Below are positions 1 to 9,032 of a DNA stretch of 21,976 nucleotides, in pieces; the first letter of the stretch is position 1, and each line of letters starts with the position of its first letter. The DNA comes from JAPXSY01 sp034003585 (lineage in GTDB: Bacteria > Verrucomicrobiota > Kiritimatiellia > RFP12 > UBA1067). The position numbers and the translations under genes are program-made. Location: positions 1-21,976 of the forward strand of contig JAVEYH010000058.1 of NCBI GenBank assembly GCA_034003585.1, given 5' to 3'. Below the pieces are notes generated by a model. The model had not been told where the DNA came from. It searched no databases and saw only the letters and a program-made list of their open reading frames with translations.

Positions 1-690
1 GACCTGCTGCCCGCGGCTGCCGACGAAACCGCGCACTGCGAACCGCTGACCTACGTCTTCTGGCGCGCGCTCGCCATGCCGCCAGCGTTACTCGACGAGG
101 ACATCCTGTGCCAGAGCAACGCCCTGCGGCGTCTCGACTCCCCCACCCCGCGCGAACCGCAGCAGGAGGCCCTGCAGCTCACGCGGGACTTCCGCGAGCG
201 TCTCCCGGCCTGGGCCGACCAGTACCGGCAGCAGGCTCAGGCTGACACCAACATGCCTCCCTTCACCGCAGAGGACCAGGCCAAGATCGAGGAGATCGCC
301 CGGCATGCGGAGAACCTGCAAACCGAGATCCTCGACGGGAAACCCCAGGCAAACGAGCGCCGCGCGCTGCAGGAGCAGGCGCTCAAAGACCTGCTGGAAA
401 TCCGCGACTTGCTGCCCAAACAGCCGAACCCGAATCCGCAGCCAAACCCGCAACAGCAACCGCAGCAGCAACCACAGCAGCAACCGCAGCAGCAACCGCA
501 GGAACAGAAGCAGCCGGAACAGCAGAAAGAGGAGCAGCAGAAGCCCGAACCCGAGAAGCCGAAGACTGAGCCGCCGCAGGACGTGAAGGAACTCCTGCGC
601 AAGGCGCTCGAACGGGAAAAGGAACACGAGGAAGAGAAAAAGGAGCGCATGCGCAAGATTCCGCTCGCGCCGAACGAGAGAGATTGGTAA
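1..690 (+). CDS. C-terminal part of a Bat-operon protein, probably BatC-like (5' end outside the window)
   Basis: The frame is open from the first base, so the gene starts upstream; the first in-frame ATG (76) is probably internal. The visible 229 residues hold a charged helical part (about residues 50-140), then a Pro/Gln-rich low-complexity stretch with four QQPQ units. The end is a Lys/Glu-rich helix finishing in NERDW. A Gln-rich linker followed by a charged helix and a terminal DW is what I recall from BatC-type TPR/von Willebrand proteins. It lies directly upstream of batD, which fits BatC. No VWA or TPR domain is visible in this fragment, so the name is an inference from context. It ends 45 bases before the earliest possible batD start. 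Confidence 0.6.
   Translation, partial: DLLPAAADETAHCEPLTYVFWRALAMPPALLDEDILCQSNALRRLDSPTPREPQQEALQLTRDFRERLPAWADQYRQQAQADTNMPPFTAEDQAKIEEIARHAENLQTEILDGKPQANERRALQEQALKDLLEIRDLLPKQPNPNPQPNPQQQPQQQPQQQPQQQPQEQKQPEQQKEEQQKPEPEKPKTEPPQDVKELLRKALEREKEHEEEKKERMRKIPLAPNERDW
454..501 (+). repeat. In-frame 12-bp tandem repeat (QQPQ x4)
   Basis: Four consecutive 12-base units of the type CAGCAACCGCAG (one has CCA instead of CCG) encode Gln-Gln-Pro-Gln four times in the linker of the first gene. Units are whole codons, so gain or loss of a copy would keep the frame. Confidence 0.85.
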
Positions 691-735
691 GGGAAAGAAG
701 CAACCGGTGGCGCGGACTGTTGCGAGTCGTTCAAC

Positions 736-2802
736 GTGAGAGACACCTTCACACACATACCGAAACGGAATCCATCCGCCGCCTGTCCGTTGATACCGGA
801 AGGACGGATTGCGGGCCTCTTTTGCGCGAAGCCCAGCCGGGAGCGCAGGCGCCTGGCGTGCCATACCCACGGTCCGGCTATTACCCGATTCGTCTGTGCC
901 GTCTTGACGCTTCTCTTTTTCGCCGTCCCCACCCTTGCCGAGGTCACCCTCAACGTCACGCCCAGCCGCCAGAACATCTATCTGGGCGAAAGCTTCAACC
1001 TCACCATCGAAGTCAAAGGCGCGGACCGTGGGCTGGAGGCCCCGGATCTCTCCGGCCTTCCACCGGCAGAGGTTCAGTTCCTTGGCCAGCACAGCACCAG
1101 CCGTTCCAGCATCACCATCATCAACGGGCGGATGACCCGCGAATCGGTTGAGGGCCGCGTGTTCGCCTACCAGATCAAACCCGCGGCCGAAGGCGCGTTC
1201 CGCGCCGGTCCGGTCCGGATCACGGCGGCGGGAAAAGCCATCACGGAGCCCGGCCCCCTCGTGCAGGTCAAAGGCATCGAACGCCAGGAAAACGTGGTCG
1301 TGTCGCTCCGCGCCTCCGCCACCTCCGTGCTGGTGGAAGAACCATTCACGCTCACTCTTGCGGTAGCGGTCGCCGAACTGCCCGAGCCGTATGCCGCGGA
1401 GAACGAGCCGCTGCACCCCAACCAGCCGCCGAAGATCTCGGCCGATTTTCTCGAACTCCGTCAGGATGTCGCGGGGATCAGAGGCCCGGACTTGAACCCG
1501 ATTTTGAACGGCCTGATCGACCAGAGCGGGCAGCAGCCCTCCTTCACAATCAACGAGTACGCCACACAGGGCACGGGCAGCGGCTTCGGCAGGCTCTTCG
1601 ATCCCGACCCCTTCCGGCCGCGTCCGATCCGCTTCCGCCTCCCGCACACGCGCGAGACGATCAACGGCAAGAAATACCGCGTCTACACGCTCACGCTCAC
1701 CTACACACCTGTTCAAGAAGGAGAGTTCACCTTCGGTCCGGTGTTCTTCAAAGGCCCCGTGATCGCCGCGGTGAGCGCCGAGCGCCAGGCGGTCACCCGC
1801 GACATCTACACCATCGGTCCGGCGGTCACCGTGCGCGTGGTGCCGCCGCCGGACGAGGGCCGCCCCGACGAGTTCATCGGCGCGGTCGGCCATTCCATGC
1901 GGGCCGCCGCGTCCCTGGACGCCACGGTCTGCAAGGTCGGCGACCCGCTCACCCTCACGCTGGAGATCGCCGGCGCGATCAGCGTCGGCAACCTGCGCGC
2001 GCCGATCCTGAACCTGCAGCCGGAGCTCTCGCGCGACTTCCGTATCTACGACGACAACGTGAGCGCCGACACCCTGCCCGACGGCAAACGGTTCAAGTAC
2101 CGCGTGCGCCCGACCCGCGGGGGCACGCTGGAATTCCCGCCGATCCGGCTGGCTTACTACGACACGTCCGCGCGCGCCTACCGCACTCTCACCACCGCGC
2201 CGATTCCCCTGCAGGCGCGCGCCACCACACAGATCGCGACCCCGGACCCGGACCGCGGCGACGCCGGTCTGACCGGTGCGAGCGAGAGCCGCGCGCGGCC
2301 GCTGCCCGCCGCGATCACGCTCGATGCTCAAGGGGCGAGGCCGGATCCGCTGCTGCCGCCCGGCCGCGTCATCCTGCTGCTGATTGCGGCCGGCCCTGCG
2401 CTCTGCCTGCTTGCCCTCTCCGCGGCCCCGCTCTCCGCATGCGCCGCAGCGTTCCGCGCCCGCCGGCGTCACGCGGGCGCGTTGCGCCGCGCCCGCGCGG
2501 AACTGGGCCGCGCTCCCGCCCCGGACCGCGCCGCGCGAACCGTGCGCCGGTATCTGGCCGACCGGCTGGACGTGACCGGCGGCGCGCTGACCCCCGGTGA
2601 GACCGCGGAGCTGCTGCGGCGGCACGGCGTGCCGGAACAAACCGCCGCCGCGTGCCGCGACCTGCTGGCGCGCCTTGACGAGGCGCTCTACCGTCCCGAC
2701 GTCGCGATCCCGGGCGCGGACCTTCAGCGCGACCTGAATGCGCTGCTGCCCGCGATCGACGCCGCGCTCGCGGAGAAGGTACCGGCGCCTAACGAACAGT
2801 AA
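736..2802 (+). CDS. batD: BatD family protein (aerotolerance-type membrane protein)
   Basis: Probable BatD: a periplasmic Ig-like/beta-sandwich protein anchored in the inner membrane, from the MoxR/BatA-E clusters linked to stress and oxygen tolerance; its biochemical role is unknown. The first secretion-like hydrophobic stretch is residues 53-68 (ending TLA before EVTLNV). A repeated BatD-type module follows, including an FIGAVG segment near residue 377. A transmembrane helix covers about 545-570, and a cytoplasmic Arg/Ala-rich helical tail follows. The start is uncertain. GTG 736 has no good ribosome site, TTG 790 is an alternative, and the first 50 codons look like intergenic repeat rather than protein. 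It is followed after 5 bases by the TPR gene. Confidence 0.82.
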   Translation: MRDTFTHIPKRNPSAACPLIPEGRIAGLFCAKPSRERRRLACHTHGPAITRFVCAVLTLLFFAVPTLAEVTLNVTPSRQNIYLGESFNLTIEVKGADRGLEAPDLSGLPPAEVQFLGQHSTSRSSITIINGRMTRESVEGRVFAYQIKPAAEGAFRAGPVRITAAGKAITEPGPLVQVKGIERQENVVVSLRASATSVLVEEPFTLTLAVAVAELPEPYAAENEPLHPNQPPKISADFLELRQDVAGIRGPDLNPILNGLIDQSGQQPSFTINEYATQGTGSGFGRLFDPDPFRPRPIRFRLPHTRETINGKKYRVYTLTLTYTPVQEGEFTFGPVFFKGPVIAAVSAERQAVTRDIYTIGPAVTVRVVPPPDEGRPDEFIGAVGHSMRAAASLDATVCKVGDPLTLTLEIAGAISVGNLRAPILNLQPELSRDFRIYDDNVSADTLPDGKRFKYRVRPTRGGTLEFPPIRLAYYDTSARAYRTLTTAPIPLQARATTQIATPDPDRGDAGLTGASESRARPLPAAITLDAQGARPDPLLPPGRVILLLIAAGPALCLLALSAAPLSACAAAFRARRRHAGALRRARAELGRAPAPDRAARTVRRYLADRLDVTGGALTPGETAELLRRHGVPEQTAAACRDLLARLDEALYRPDVAIPGADLQRDLNALLPAIDAALAEKVPAPNEQ
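745..880. repeat. Possible remnant of a dispersed intergenic repeat between the first gene and batD
   Basis: This stretch is formally open in the batD frame but does not read like protein: it encodes about 50 residues with no match to BatD, ahead of the signal sequence. It contains a perfect 10-base palindrome CAGGCGCCTG (846-855) and a short imperfect hairpin (GGGC near 818, GCCC near 834). Read on the minus strand it gives APALPAGLRAKEARNPS, which resembles junk peptides I recall from high-copy intergenic repeats of Verrucomicrobia-like genomes. That link is from memory and unverified. Confidence 0.35.
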
Positions 2803-2807
2803 GAACG

Positions 2808-3530
2808 ATGCGACTTCTTTCCATACGATCAGTTAAACGCGCGGGAGTCCGGTCCTGCGTGATGCGGCGTCTTGTGCTCGCAATGATCGGGCACACCGTG
2901 TTCGCGGTTCACGGCGCGCTCGCCATGTCTACCGGCGACTCGGCCCGCGCCTTTATCTGGGAGCAGGCCAACGCGCAGATTGCCGCCGCGGCAACGCCGG
3001 AGGCCTATCAAAAAGCCGCCGAAACCTATAACCGGCTGGTGGCCGACAACGTGCGCAACGGCCCGCTCTTCCTGAATCTCGGGAATGCCCTGGTGATGGC
3101 GGGCGACGGTCTCAACGCCGCCGCCGCCTTTAACCGCGCCGAGCGGCACCTCGGCGCCACGCCCGAAACGCGGCAGGGACTTGCCGCCGCGCTCGCGCTC
3201 CAGAGCGGCCGCGCCCAGACCGATCTGCCGTGGGACCGGATCGCGTTTGTCTGGCACTACGCGTTCCCCTGCCGCATCCGCGCGCTGACCGCGCTGTGCG
3301 GCTGGAGCCTGTTCTGGCTCGGCGTCCTGTGCCGGATCGGCGCGCGGCGGCGCGAGAGGCACACTTTTCTGCGCAGCCTCGCCGAAACCTGCATGCTGAC
3401 CGGCGGGCTTCTGGCCGTCGTGTTCGCGGCTTCGACGCTGATCACCCTCGCGCAGGAGCGCCATGACGCGGCGACCTGGGGGGCGCGCATCTTCACCGCA
3501 TCAACCCCGGAAACGGAGGGCACGCCATGA
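2808..3530 (+). CDS. TPR-containing membrane protein, BatE-like
   Basis: 240 residues from ATG 2808. ATG 2862 is a plausible alternative that would put MRRLVLAMIG directly at the N-terminus as a signal sequence. After the signal (ending near ALAM, residue 40) comes a helical TPR-like region (about 65-130, with AYQKAAETYNRLV and LFLNLGNALVMAGD). Two membrane helices follow, about 159-177 and 192-214. TPR plus C-terminal membrane segments next to batD matches BatE of the Bat cluster; the family role is poorly defined. Its stop overlaps the next start in ATGA (3527-3530), so translation is probably coupled. Confidence 0.7.
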   Translation: MRLLSIRSVKRAGVRSCVMRRLVLAMIGHTVFAVHGALAMSTGDSARAFIWEQANAQIAAAATPEAYQKAAETYNRLVADNVRNGPLFLNLGNALVMAGDGLNAAAAFNRAERHLGATPETRQGLAAALALQSGRAQTDLPWDRIAFVWHYAFPCRIRALTALCGWSLFWLGVLCRIGARRRERHTFLRSLAETCMLTGGLLAVVFAASTLITLAQERHDAATWGARIFTASTPETEGTP

Positions 3531-4828
3531 CCGTACGCCGCGCGATCACGTCCGCGGCCGCGCACCTGCTCCTCGCGGGGCTTCCGCTGCGCGCCGGCGA
3601 ACTGGTCTCCGGACGCCTCTACACCGTCCCGGAAACGATTTACGTCAATCAGGCGTTCGAGATTTGTTTCGAGCTGGAAGTCAGCTTCGGCAGCGAGGTG
3701 GAAGACCTCCGCATCCGCGATTTTCCGAACCAGCCCGACCTCCTCACGGTCGGACGCCTGGAGACGGTTTCCCGCCACCGGACGACGCGGGACGGCAAAC
3801 AGCTGGACACCCTCCAGTACCGGGCCACCGCCCGCTGCCACCAGCCGTTCAGCCAGACCTTCACGCCGCTGGTACAGTGCATGCTGATCGAACGCCGCAA
3901 CACCGGGTTCTTTTCGCATTTGCAATCCTTCCCCAAGCAGCTGCGGCTCGAACCCTTCACGCTCGCCGTGCGCGACCTGCCCGCCCAGGGCCGGCCGGAA
4001 GCCTTCCGCGGCGCGATCGGGACTTTCCGCCTGGCCGGGCGCCTTTCCAAAACCGAAGCCCAGCCGGGCGACATCATCACGCTGTCGCTTGACCTCACGG
4101 GCAAGGGCTGGCTCGGCGAACACACCGTGATGCCCGCACCCGCCGTTGACCCGCGGTTCAAACGCTATCCGGTCAAAGAGCTCCTGCGCGAGGACGCGCA
4201 CCTCCGCACCGAACAGATCTTCATCCCGCAAACCACCCACGCCACAGAGATCGGCGCCGTGCGCTTCGCCTACTTCAACCCGGCGAGCGGACAGTACGAG
4301 GAGAGCGTCGCCGGGCCGTTCCGCCTGACGCTGCGCGACGCGTCCGCGGAGCCGGCTGCGCAGGCGGTCCGGGTGATCGACCCCGGCCGGCCCGGCGCCG
4401 CCTCCGCCTTGCCGCAGACCGTCTCGATCCGGCAGGTCAACCGTTCGCTGCGGCACGCGTTGCCACTGGTGGCCGGCGGCGCGGGCGCGCTGGGCGCTTT
4501 TTTCATCGTTTTACTGCTGGGCGCCGGCCGCAGGCGGATCGCCCTCCCGCTCGCGCTGTTGGCGCTGGGCCTGGGCTTGGGCGCCGCCTACCGGATCCGC
4601 GTGCGCGCGGGTGACGCCACGCGCCGGATGACCGCGCGCGCCGAGGCGCGCCTCGCTCCGGCGCGCGGCGCGGCCCGGCTCTTTCTTCTGGAAGCGGGCG
4701 CGGAGGTCTTGCCGCTGGAAACTGCGGCACCGTGGGTGCGCGTCGATGCGGACGGCCGGCGCGGCTGGATCCGCGCCGAGGCGCTGGGCGGCGGGGCCGC
4801 GCCGCCCGACGCGAAAGGCGCGCCATGA
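3527..4828 (+). CDS. Second BatD-like membrane protein with a C-terminal SH3-like domain
   Basis: 433 residues. There is a signal peptide (about 1-23, LLLAGLPLRAGE), then a BatD-like beta-sandwich region with a GAIGTF segment (residues 163-168) matching the FIGAVG segment of the upstream BatD. Two membrane helices lie at about 311-332 and 338-355. A short C-terminal beta region (about 372-420) contains APWVRVDADGRRGWI, typical of bacterial SH3 domains, as seen at the end of some Bat-cluster TPR proteins. Probably a paralogue of the first BatD that works in the same envelope complex; that is inference. The start is set by the ATGA overlap with the TPR gene, and the stop makes another ATGA overlap with tlyA. 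Confidence 0.72.
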   Translation: MTVRRAITSAAAHLLLAGLPLRAGELVSGRLYTVPETIYVNQAFEICFELEVSFGSEVEDLRIRDFPNQPDLLTVGRLETVSRHRTTRDGKQLDTLQYRATARCHQPFSQTFTPLVQCMLIERRNTGFFSHLQSFPKQLRLEPFTLAVRDLPAQGRPEAFRGAIGTFRLAGRLSKTEAQPGDIITLSLDLTGKGWLGEHTVMPAPAVDPRFKRYPVKELLREDAHLRTEQIFIPQTTHATEIGAVRFAYFNPASGQYEESVAGPFRLTLRDASAEPAAQAVRVIDPGRPGAASALPQTVSIRQVNRSLRHALPLVAGGAGALGAFFIVLLLGAGRRRIALPLALLALGLGLGAAYRIRVRAGDATRRMTARAEARLAPARGAARLFLLEAGAEVLPLETAAPWVRVDADGRRGWIRAEALGGGAAPPDAKGAP

Positions 4829-5556
4829 AAGAGCGTCTCGACACCCTGCTGGTGCGCGCGGGACTGGCGGAGAGCAAAGAGCGGGCGCAGCGCCTGATTT
4901 GGGCGGGCGAGGTGTTCGCCGCGGGCCAGCTCGCCACCAAGGCCGGACACAAGTATCCCGATGACGTCGCGCTGACCGTCAAGGCGCAGCCGCGCTTCGT
5001 CAGCCGGGGCGGCGAAAAGCTCGAAGGCGCGTTCGCCGCGTTTTCCGCGTTCCACGTCACCGGCAAGGTCTGCCTTGACGTGGGTGCCTCGACCGGCGGG
5101 TTTACCGACTGCCTGCTGCAACACGGCGCGGCGCGCGTGATCGCGCTGGATGTCGGCAAAGGGCAGCTGCACTGGTCTTTGCGCCAGGATCCGCGCGTGC
5201 GGGTCATGGAGTCCTTCAACGCCCGCTATCTGCGGCCGACCGATTTGCCTGAACCGCCGGGAATCGGGGTGACGGACGTGTCCTTCATCTCCCTGAAGCA
5301 CATCCTGCCGCCGATGAGCGATGTGCTGCCGCCGGGCGGCGAGATCGTCTCGCTGATCAAGCCGCAGTTCGAGGCCGGCCGCGGGAACGTTCCGGGCGGG
5401 GTGGTGCGCGACCCCGCCGTGCGCGAAGCCGTGGTGGAGGAGATCCGGGCCTTCGGCACGGAGATGCTGCACCTGGACTGGCTCGGCTGCGTGCCCTCGC
5501 CCCTGCTTGGCCCCGAGGGCAACGTCGAATACCTCGCCTGGTGGCGCAAACCGTGA
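4825..5556 (+). CDS. tlyA: TlyA family rRNA 2'-O-methyltransferase
   Basis: 243 residues, the normal TlyA length. In characterised members TlyA methylates cytidines in 16S and/or 23S rRNA using SAM; it is often mis-annotated as haemolysin A. An N-terminal S4 RNA-binding domain (about 1-60, MKERLDTLLVRAGLAESKERA) is followed by an FtsJ-like Rossmann domain with the SAM loop CLDVGASTGGFTDCLL (83-98). The expected KDKE catalytic set is visible: K65 in SRGGEKL, D151 in TDVSFISL, K179 in LIKPQFE and E235 in NVEYL. The longer frame from 4732 is only read-through of the preceding gene. The start at 4825 overlaps the upstream stop by four bases. It is the last gene of the plus-strand Bat operon, 13 bases from the convergent asnS. 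Confidence 0.93.
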   Translation: MKERLDTLLVRAGLAESKERAQRLIWAGEVFAAGQLATKAGHKYPDDVALTVKAQPRFVSRGGEKLEGAFAAFSAFHVTGKVCLDVGASTGGFTDCLLQHGAARVIALDVGKGQLHWSLRQDPRVRVMESFNARYLRPTDLPEPPGIGVTDVSFISLKHILPPMSDVLPPGGEIVSLIKPQFEAGRGNVPGGVVRDPAVREAVVEEIRAFGTEMLHLDWLGCVPSPLLGPEGNVEYLAWWRKP

Positions 5557-5569
5557 CCCGACCCCGGCG

Positions 5570-6958
<1,389 letters not shown>

Positions 6959-6991
6959 GCGTGTGCCTCCTGTCGCGGAACAAGGGCACAA

Positions 6992-7000
6992 AGGATAGCA
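6992..7000 (-). promoter_or_regulatory. Probable extended -10 promoter of asnS
   Basis: On the minus strand the sequence TGCTATCCT has the TGn extension plus a -10 like TATAAT, about 34 bases before the asnS ATG. No good -35 is visible at 17-18 bases, which is usual for extended -10 promoters. The predicted leader is about 27 bases and includes the AGGAGG site. Confidence 0.42.
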
Positions 7001-7045
7001 CGGCACCGCGCCGCAGGCACGCGCTTTTCGACGGAAGGCTACCCC

Positions 7046-7074
7046 TTGAAGCCGCGCCCGGTTTCTGGCACAAT
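7046..7074 (+). promoter_or_regulatory. Sigma-70 type promoter of ispE (near-leaderless transcript)
   Basis: -35 TTGAAG (7046-7051), 17-base spacer, -10 CACAAT (7069-7074). Transcription would start near 7081, only about four bases before the ispE ATG at 7085. There is no Shine-Dalgarno sequence before that ATG, which fits leaderless initiation. This promoter probably also serves tRNA-Gln and prs. Confidence 0.6.
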
Positions 7075-7084
7075 ACGCCGCCAA

Positions 7085-7990
7085 ATGGTCCGAGCAGGTT
7101 CCGCCATCACGATTGAAGCCCCGGCCAAGATCAACCTGACCCTGGAGATCCTCGGCAAGCGGCCTGACGGGTATCACGAATTGCGCAGCATCGTGATGCC
7201 GGTCAGCCTGACGGACACGCTTCACCTGACCACCACCTACGCACAGGTCGCCATGACCGTGACGGTCAGTTCCGGCGTGGACCTCACGAAGATCGGCACC
7301 GTGGACCGGAATCTCGCGGTGCGTGCCGCCCGGCTGATGCAGACGCGGTATCAGGTCAACGCCGGCGCGCGCATCCACATCCACAAACGCATCCCGATCG
7401 GCGGAGGACTCGGGGGGGGCAGCACCGATGCCGCGGGCGTGATCCGCGGGCTGGACCGGCTCTGGGGGTTGAACCGTCCGCGTGAGGAACTCATGGCCCT
7501 GGCCGGGGAGTTGGGCAGCGACGTGCCGGCCCTGTTCCATGGCGGAGCCGTGCTCATGGAGGGGCGCGGCGAACGGGTCCGGGCCCTTTTTGACGGCACC
7601 CCTCCGGCGTGCGGCGAAGGCTTCTGGCTGGTGATCGCCAACCCCGGAATCATGTGCCCCACCTCCGAGGTTTACAGGAACTGGAGAGGGGGCTTGACGG
7701 CGGGGCCTTCGATTCTCCATAATATGATTTCTTCGATCCGGACCAGCAATGCGGAAGCTGCGGCGGATGCGCTTTATAACGGATTGCAGGCCGGGGTGTT
7801 TGAAGGGTACCCCGGCGTCGCTCAGACAGCCGTGAAACTGCGTGAGGCCGGTTGTCTGGGTGTTTTGCTTTCCGGCAGCGGCGCGTCGGTCTTCGGGTTG
7901 GTCCGGGACGAGGCGCATGGGCAGGAGATCAGCCGGAGGCTGGATGCCGGCGTATGGCACGTGTTGGCGCGCACCTGCCCGGTGGTGTAA
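7085..7990 (+). CDS. ispE: 4-diphosphocytidyl-2-C-methyl-D-erythritol kinase
   Basis: 301 residues. GHMP-family kinase that phosphorylates CDP-methylerythritol with ATP in the MEP route to isoprenoids. The N-terminal APAKINLTLEILGKRPDGYH (12-31) carries the conserved Lys (K15). IPIGGGLGGGSTDAA (103-117) is the ATP-binding loop, LGSDVPALF (143-151) holds the catalytic Asp (D146), and LLSGSGASVFGL is the C-terminal GHMP motif. The frame can be extended to a TTG at 7046, but that TTG is the -35 of the promoter and the extra residues are not IspE-like, so ATG 7085 is the start. The last five codons (including the stop) overlap tRNA-Gln by 15 bases. Confidence 0.95.
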   Translation: MVRAGSAITIEAPAKINLTLEILGKRPDGYHELRSIVMPVSLTDTLHLTTTYAQVAMTVTVSSGVDLTKIGTVDRNLAVRAARLMQTRYQVNAGARIHIHKRIPIGGGLGGGSTDAAGVIRGLDRLWGLNRPREELMALAGELGSDVPALFHGGAVLMEGRGERVRALFDGTPPACGEGFWLVIANPGIMCPTSEVYRNWRGGLTAGPSILHNMISSIRTSNAEAAADALYNGLQAGVFEGYPGVAQTAVKLREAGCLGVLLSGSGASVFGLVRDEAHGQEISRRLDAGVWHVLARTCPVV

Positions 7991-8049
7991 TGGCAGCACA
8001 AGAGACTTTGACTCTCTCAGAGGTGGTTCGAATCCACCCCGGGCAACCA
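7976..8049 (+). tRNA. tRNA-Gln (anticodon UUG), CCA encoded
   Basis: The cloverleaf can be drawn by eye. Acceptor TGCCCGG pairs with CCGGGCA (8039-8045). The anticodon stem AGAGA/TCTCT (8001-8005, 8013-8017) encloses CTTTGAC with anticodon TTG (8008-8010). The T arm is GGTGG-TTCGAAT-CCACC, the discriminator is A8046, and CCA at 8047-8049 is genomically encoded. It reads CAA (and, by wobble, CAG) codons. The 5' end overlaps the end of ispE, whose TAA (7988-7990) lies in the D arm. The tRNA is therefore probably cut out of the ispE-prs transcript by RNase P and 3' nucleases. Confidence 0.96.
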
Positions 8050-8087
8050 GTTGACGCAAGACGCGGGAAGCGGGGAACAGAAAGAGC

Positions 8088-9032
8088 ATGATCGTTTTTT
8101 CCGGAACAGCGAACCGGCCGTTGGCCGAGAGGATGATGACCTATCTGGACGGGCGGCTGGGGGAGCTCCACATCCGGCGTTTCCCCGACGGCGAGACGCA
8201 TGTGAAGATCGTGGACAACGTGCGCGGCATGGACGTGTTCATGGTCCAGCCCATCTGCGGGCAGCCCAACGAGATGCTGATGGAGCTGCTGATCATGATC
8301 GACGCCGCGCGCCGCGGTTCGGCGTCGCGCATCACCGCCGTGCTCCCGTACTACGGCTATGCGCGCCAGGACCGCAAAGATCAGCCGCGCGTGCCGATCA
8401 CCGCCAAACTGGTCGCCAACCTGCTGGTGGCCGCCGGCGCCAACCGCGTGCTGACCATGGACCTGCACGCCCAGCAAATCCAAGGATTTTTTGACATTCC
8501 CGTCGACCACCTGCACGCCGCGCCGGTAATGGTGAAGTACCTGCGCGAAATCAAGCTCAAAAAGCCGCTGGTCGTGTCGCCCGATACCGGAGGGGCAAAA
8601 GCGGCTTACGCGTATTCACAAATGCTGGGCACCGGCCTGGCGATTGTGGCGAAGCAGAGGCTGGGAGACGCGGATGTGGACGCCTTTAGCGTCGTGGGCG
8701 ACGTGAAAGGGTGTGACGTGATCATGGTCGATGACATGACCACGACCTGCGGCACGCTGTGTGCGGCAGCGAAAATCCTGAAGGCGCAGGGTGCCTCGTC
8801 CATCCGGGCGGCGGTGACCCACATGCCCCTGACGGATCAAGGCGTGCAGCGGCTCCAAGCCGACACCGGGCTGACGGAACTGGTGGTCACGGACACGGTC
8901 CCCCTGCGGGAAGGTCTGGACCCCGCCGCCATCCCGGTCAAGCTGACGGTGCTGTCTGTCGCCGACCTGCTGGGCGAAGCGATCCGCAGGATCCACAACG
9001 ACCAGTCCGTCAGTTCGCTTTTCAGGTATTGA
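8088..9032 (+). CDS. prs: Ribose-phosphate pyrophosphokinase (PRPP synthase)
   Basis: 314 residues, class I PRPP synthase length. It makes PRPP from ribose-5-phosphate and ATP for nucleotide, His and Trp synthesis. Visible are the flexible-loop segment YARQDRKDQPRVPI (91-104), the signature MDLHAQQIQGFFDIP (124-138), the catalytic pair K189 and R191 in AKQR, and the PRPP-binding loop VDDMTTTCGT (214-223). That loop is unusual: the Asp normally found in DDxxDT[AG]GT is Thr at 219, and Cys sits at 221. The ATG has only a weak purine-rich site (AAAGAG). It lies 38 bases downstream of tRNA-Gln, probably on the same transcript, and its stop is inside a terminator-like hairpin. Confidence 0.95.
   Translation: MIVFSGTANRPLAERMMTYLDGRLGELHIRRFPDGETHVKIVDNVRGMDVFMVQPICGQPNEMLMELLIMIDAARRGSASRITAVLPYYGYARQDRKDQPRVPITAKLVANLLVAAGANRVLTMDLHAQQIQGFFDIPVDHLHAAPVMVKYLREIKLKKPLVVSPDTGGAKAAYAYSQMLGTGLAIVAKQRLGDADVDAFSVVGDVKGCDVIMVDDMTTTCGTLCAAAKILKAQGASSIRAAVTHMPLTDQGVQRLQADTGLTELVVTDTVPLREGLDPAAIPVKLTVLSVADLLGEAIRRIHNDQSVSSLFRY

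Noticed and set aside
88..2640. 850-codon minus-strand open frame opposite batD
   Set aside because: Arg/Gly/Ala-rich composition typical of antisense frames in GC-rich DNA; no domains; plus-strand BatD is convincing.
5557..5569. Terminator between tlyA and asnS
   Set aside because: Only 13 bases and no hairpin with T run; termination may be Rho-dependent or inside the opposing gene.
8051..8079. TTGACG just after tRNA-Gln as a prs promoter
   Set aside because: No usable -10 at 16-18 bases downstream (GGAACA); more likely chance.
6959..8089. N-terminal extension of asnS, giving an 839-residue protein
   Set aside because: The extension is antisense to ispE and the tRNA; the ATG at 6958 has AGGAGG and matches normal AsnRS length.
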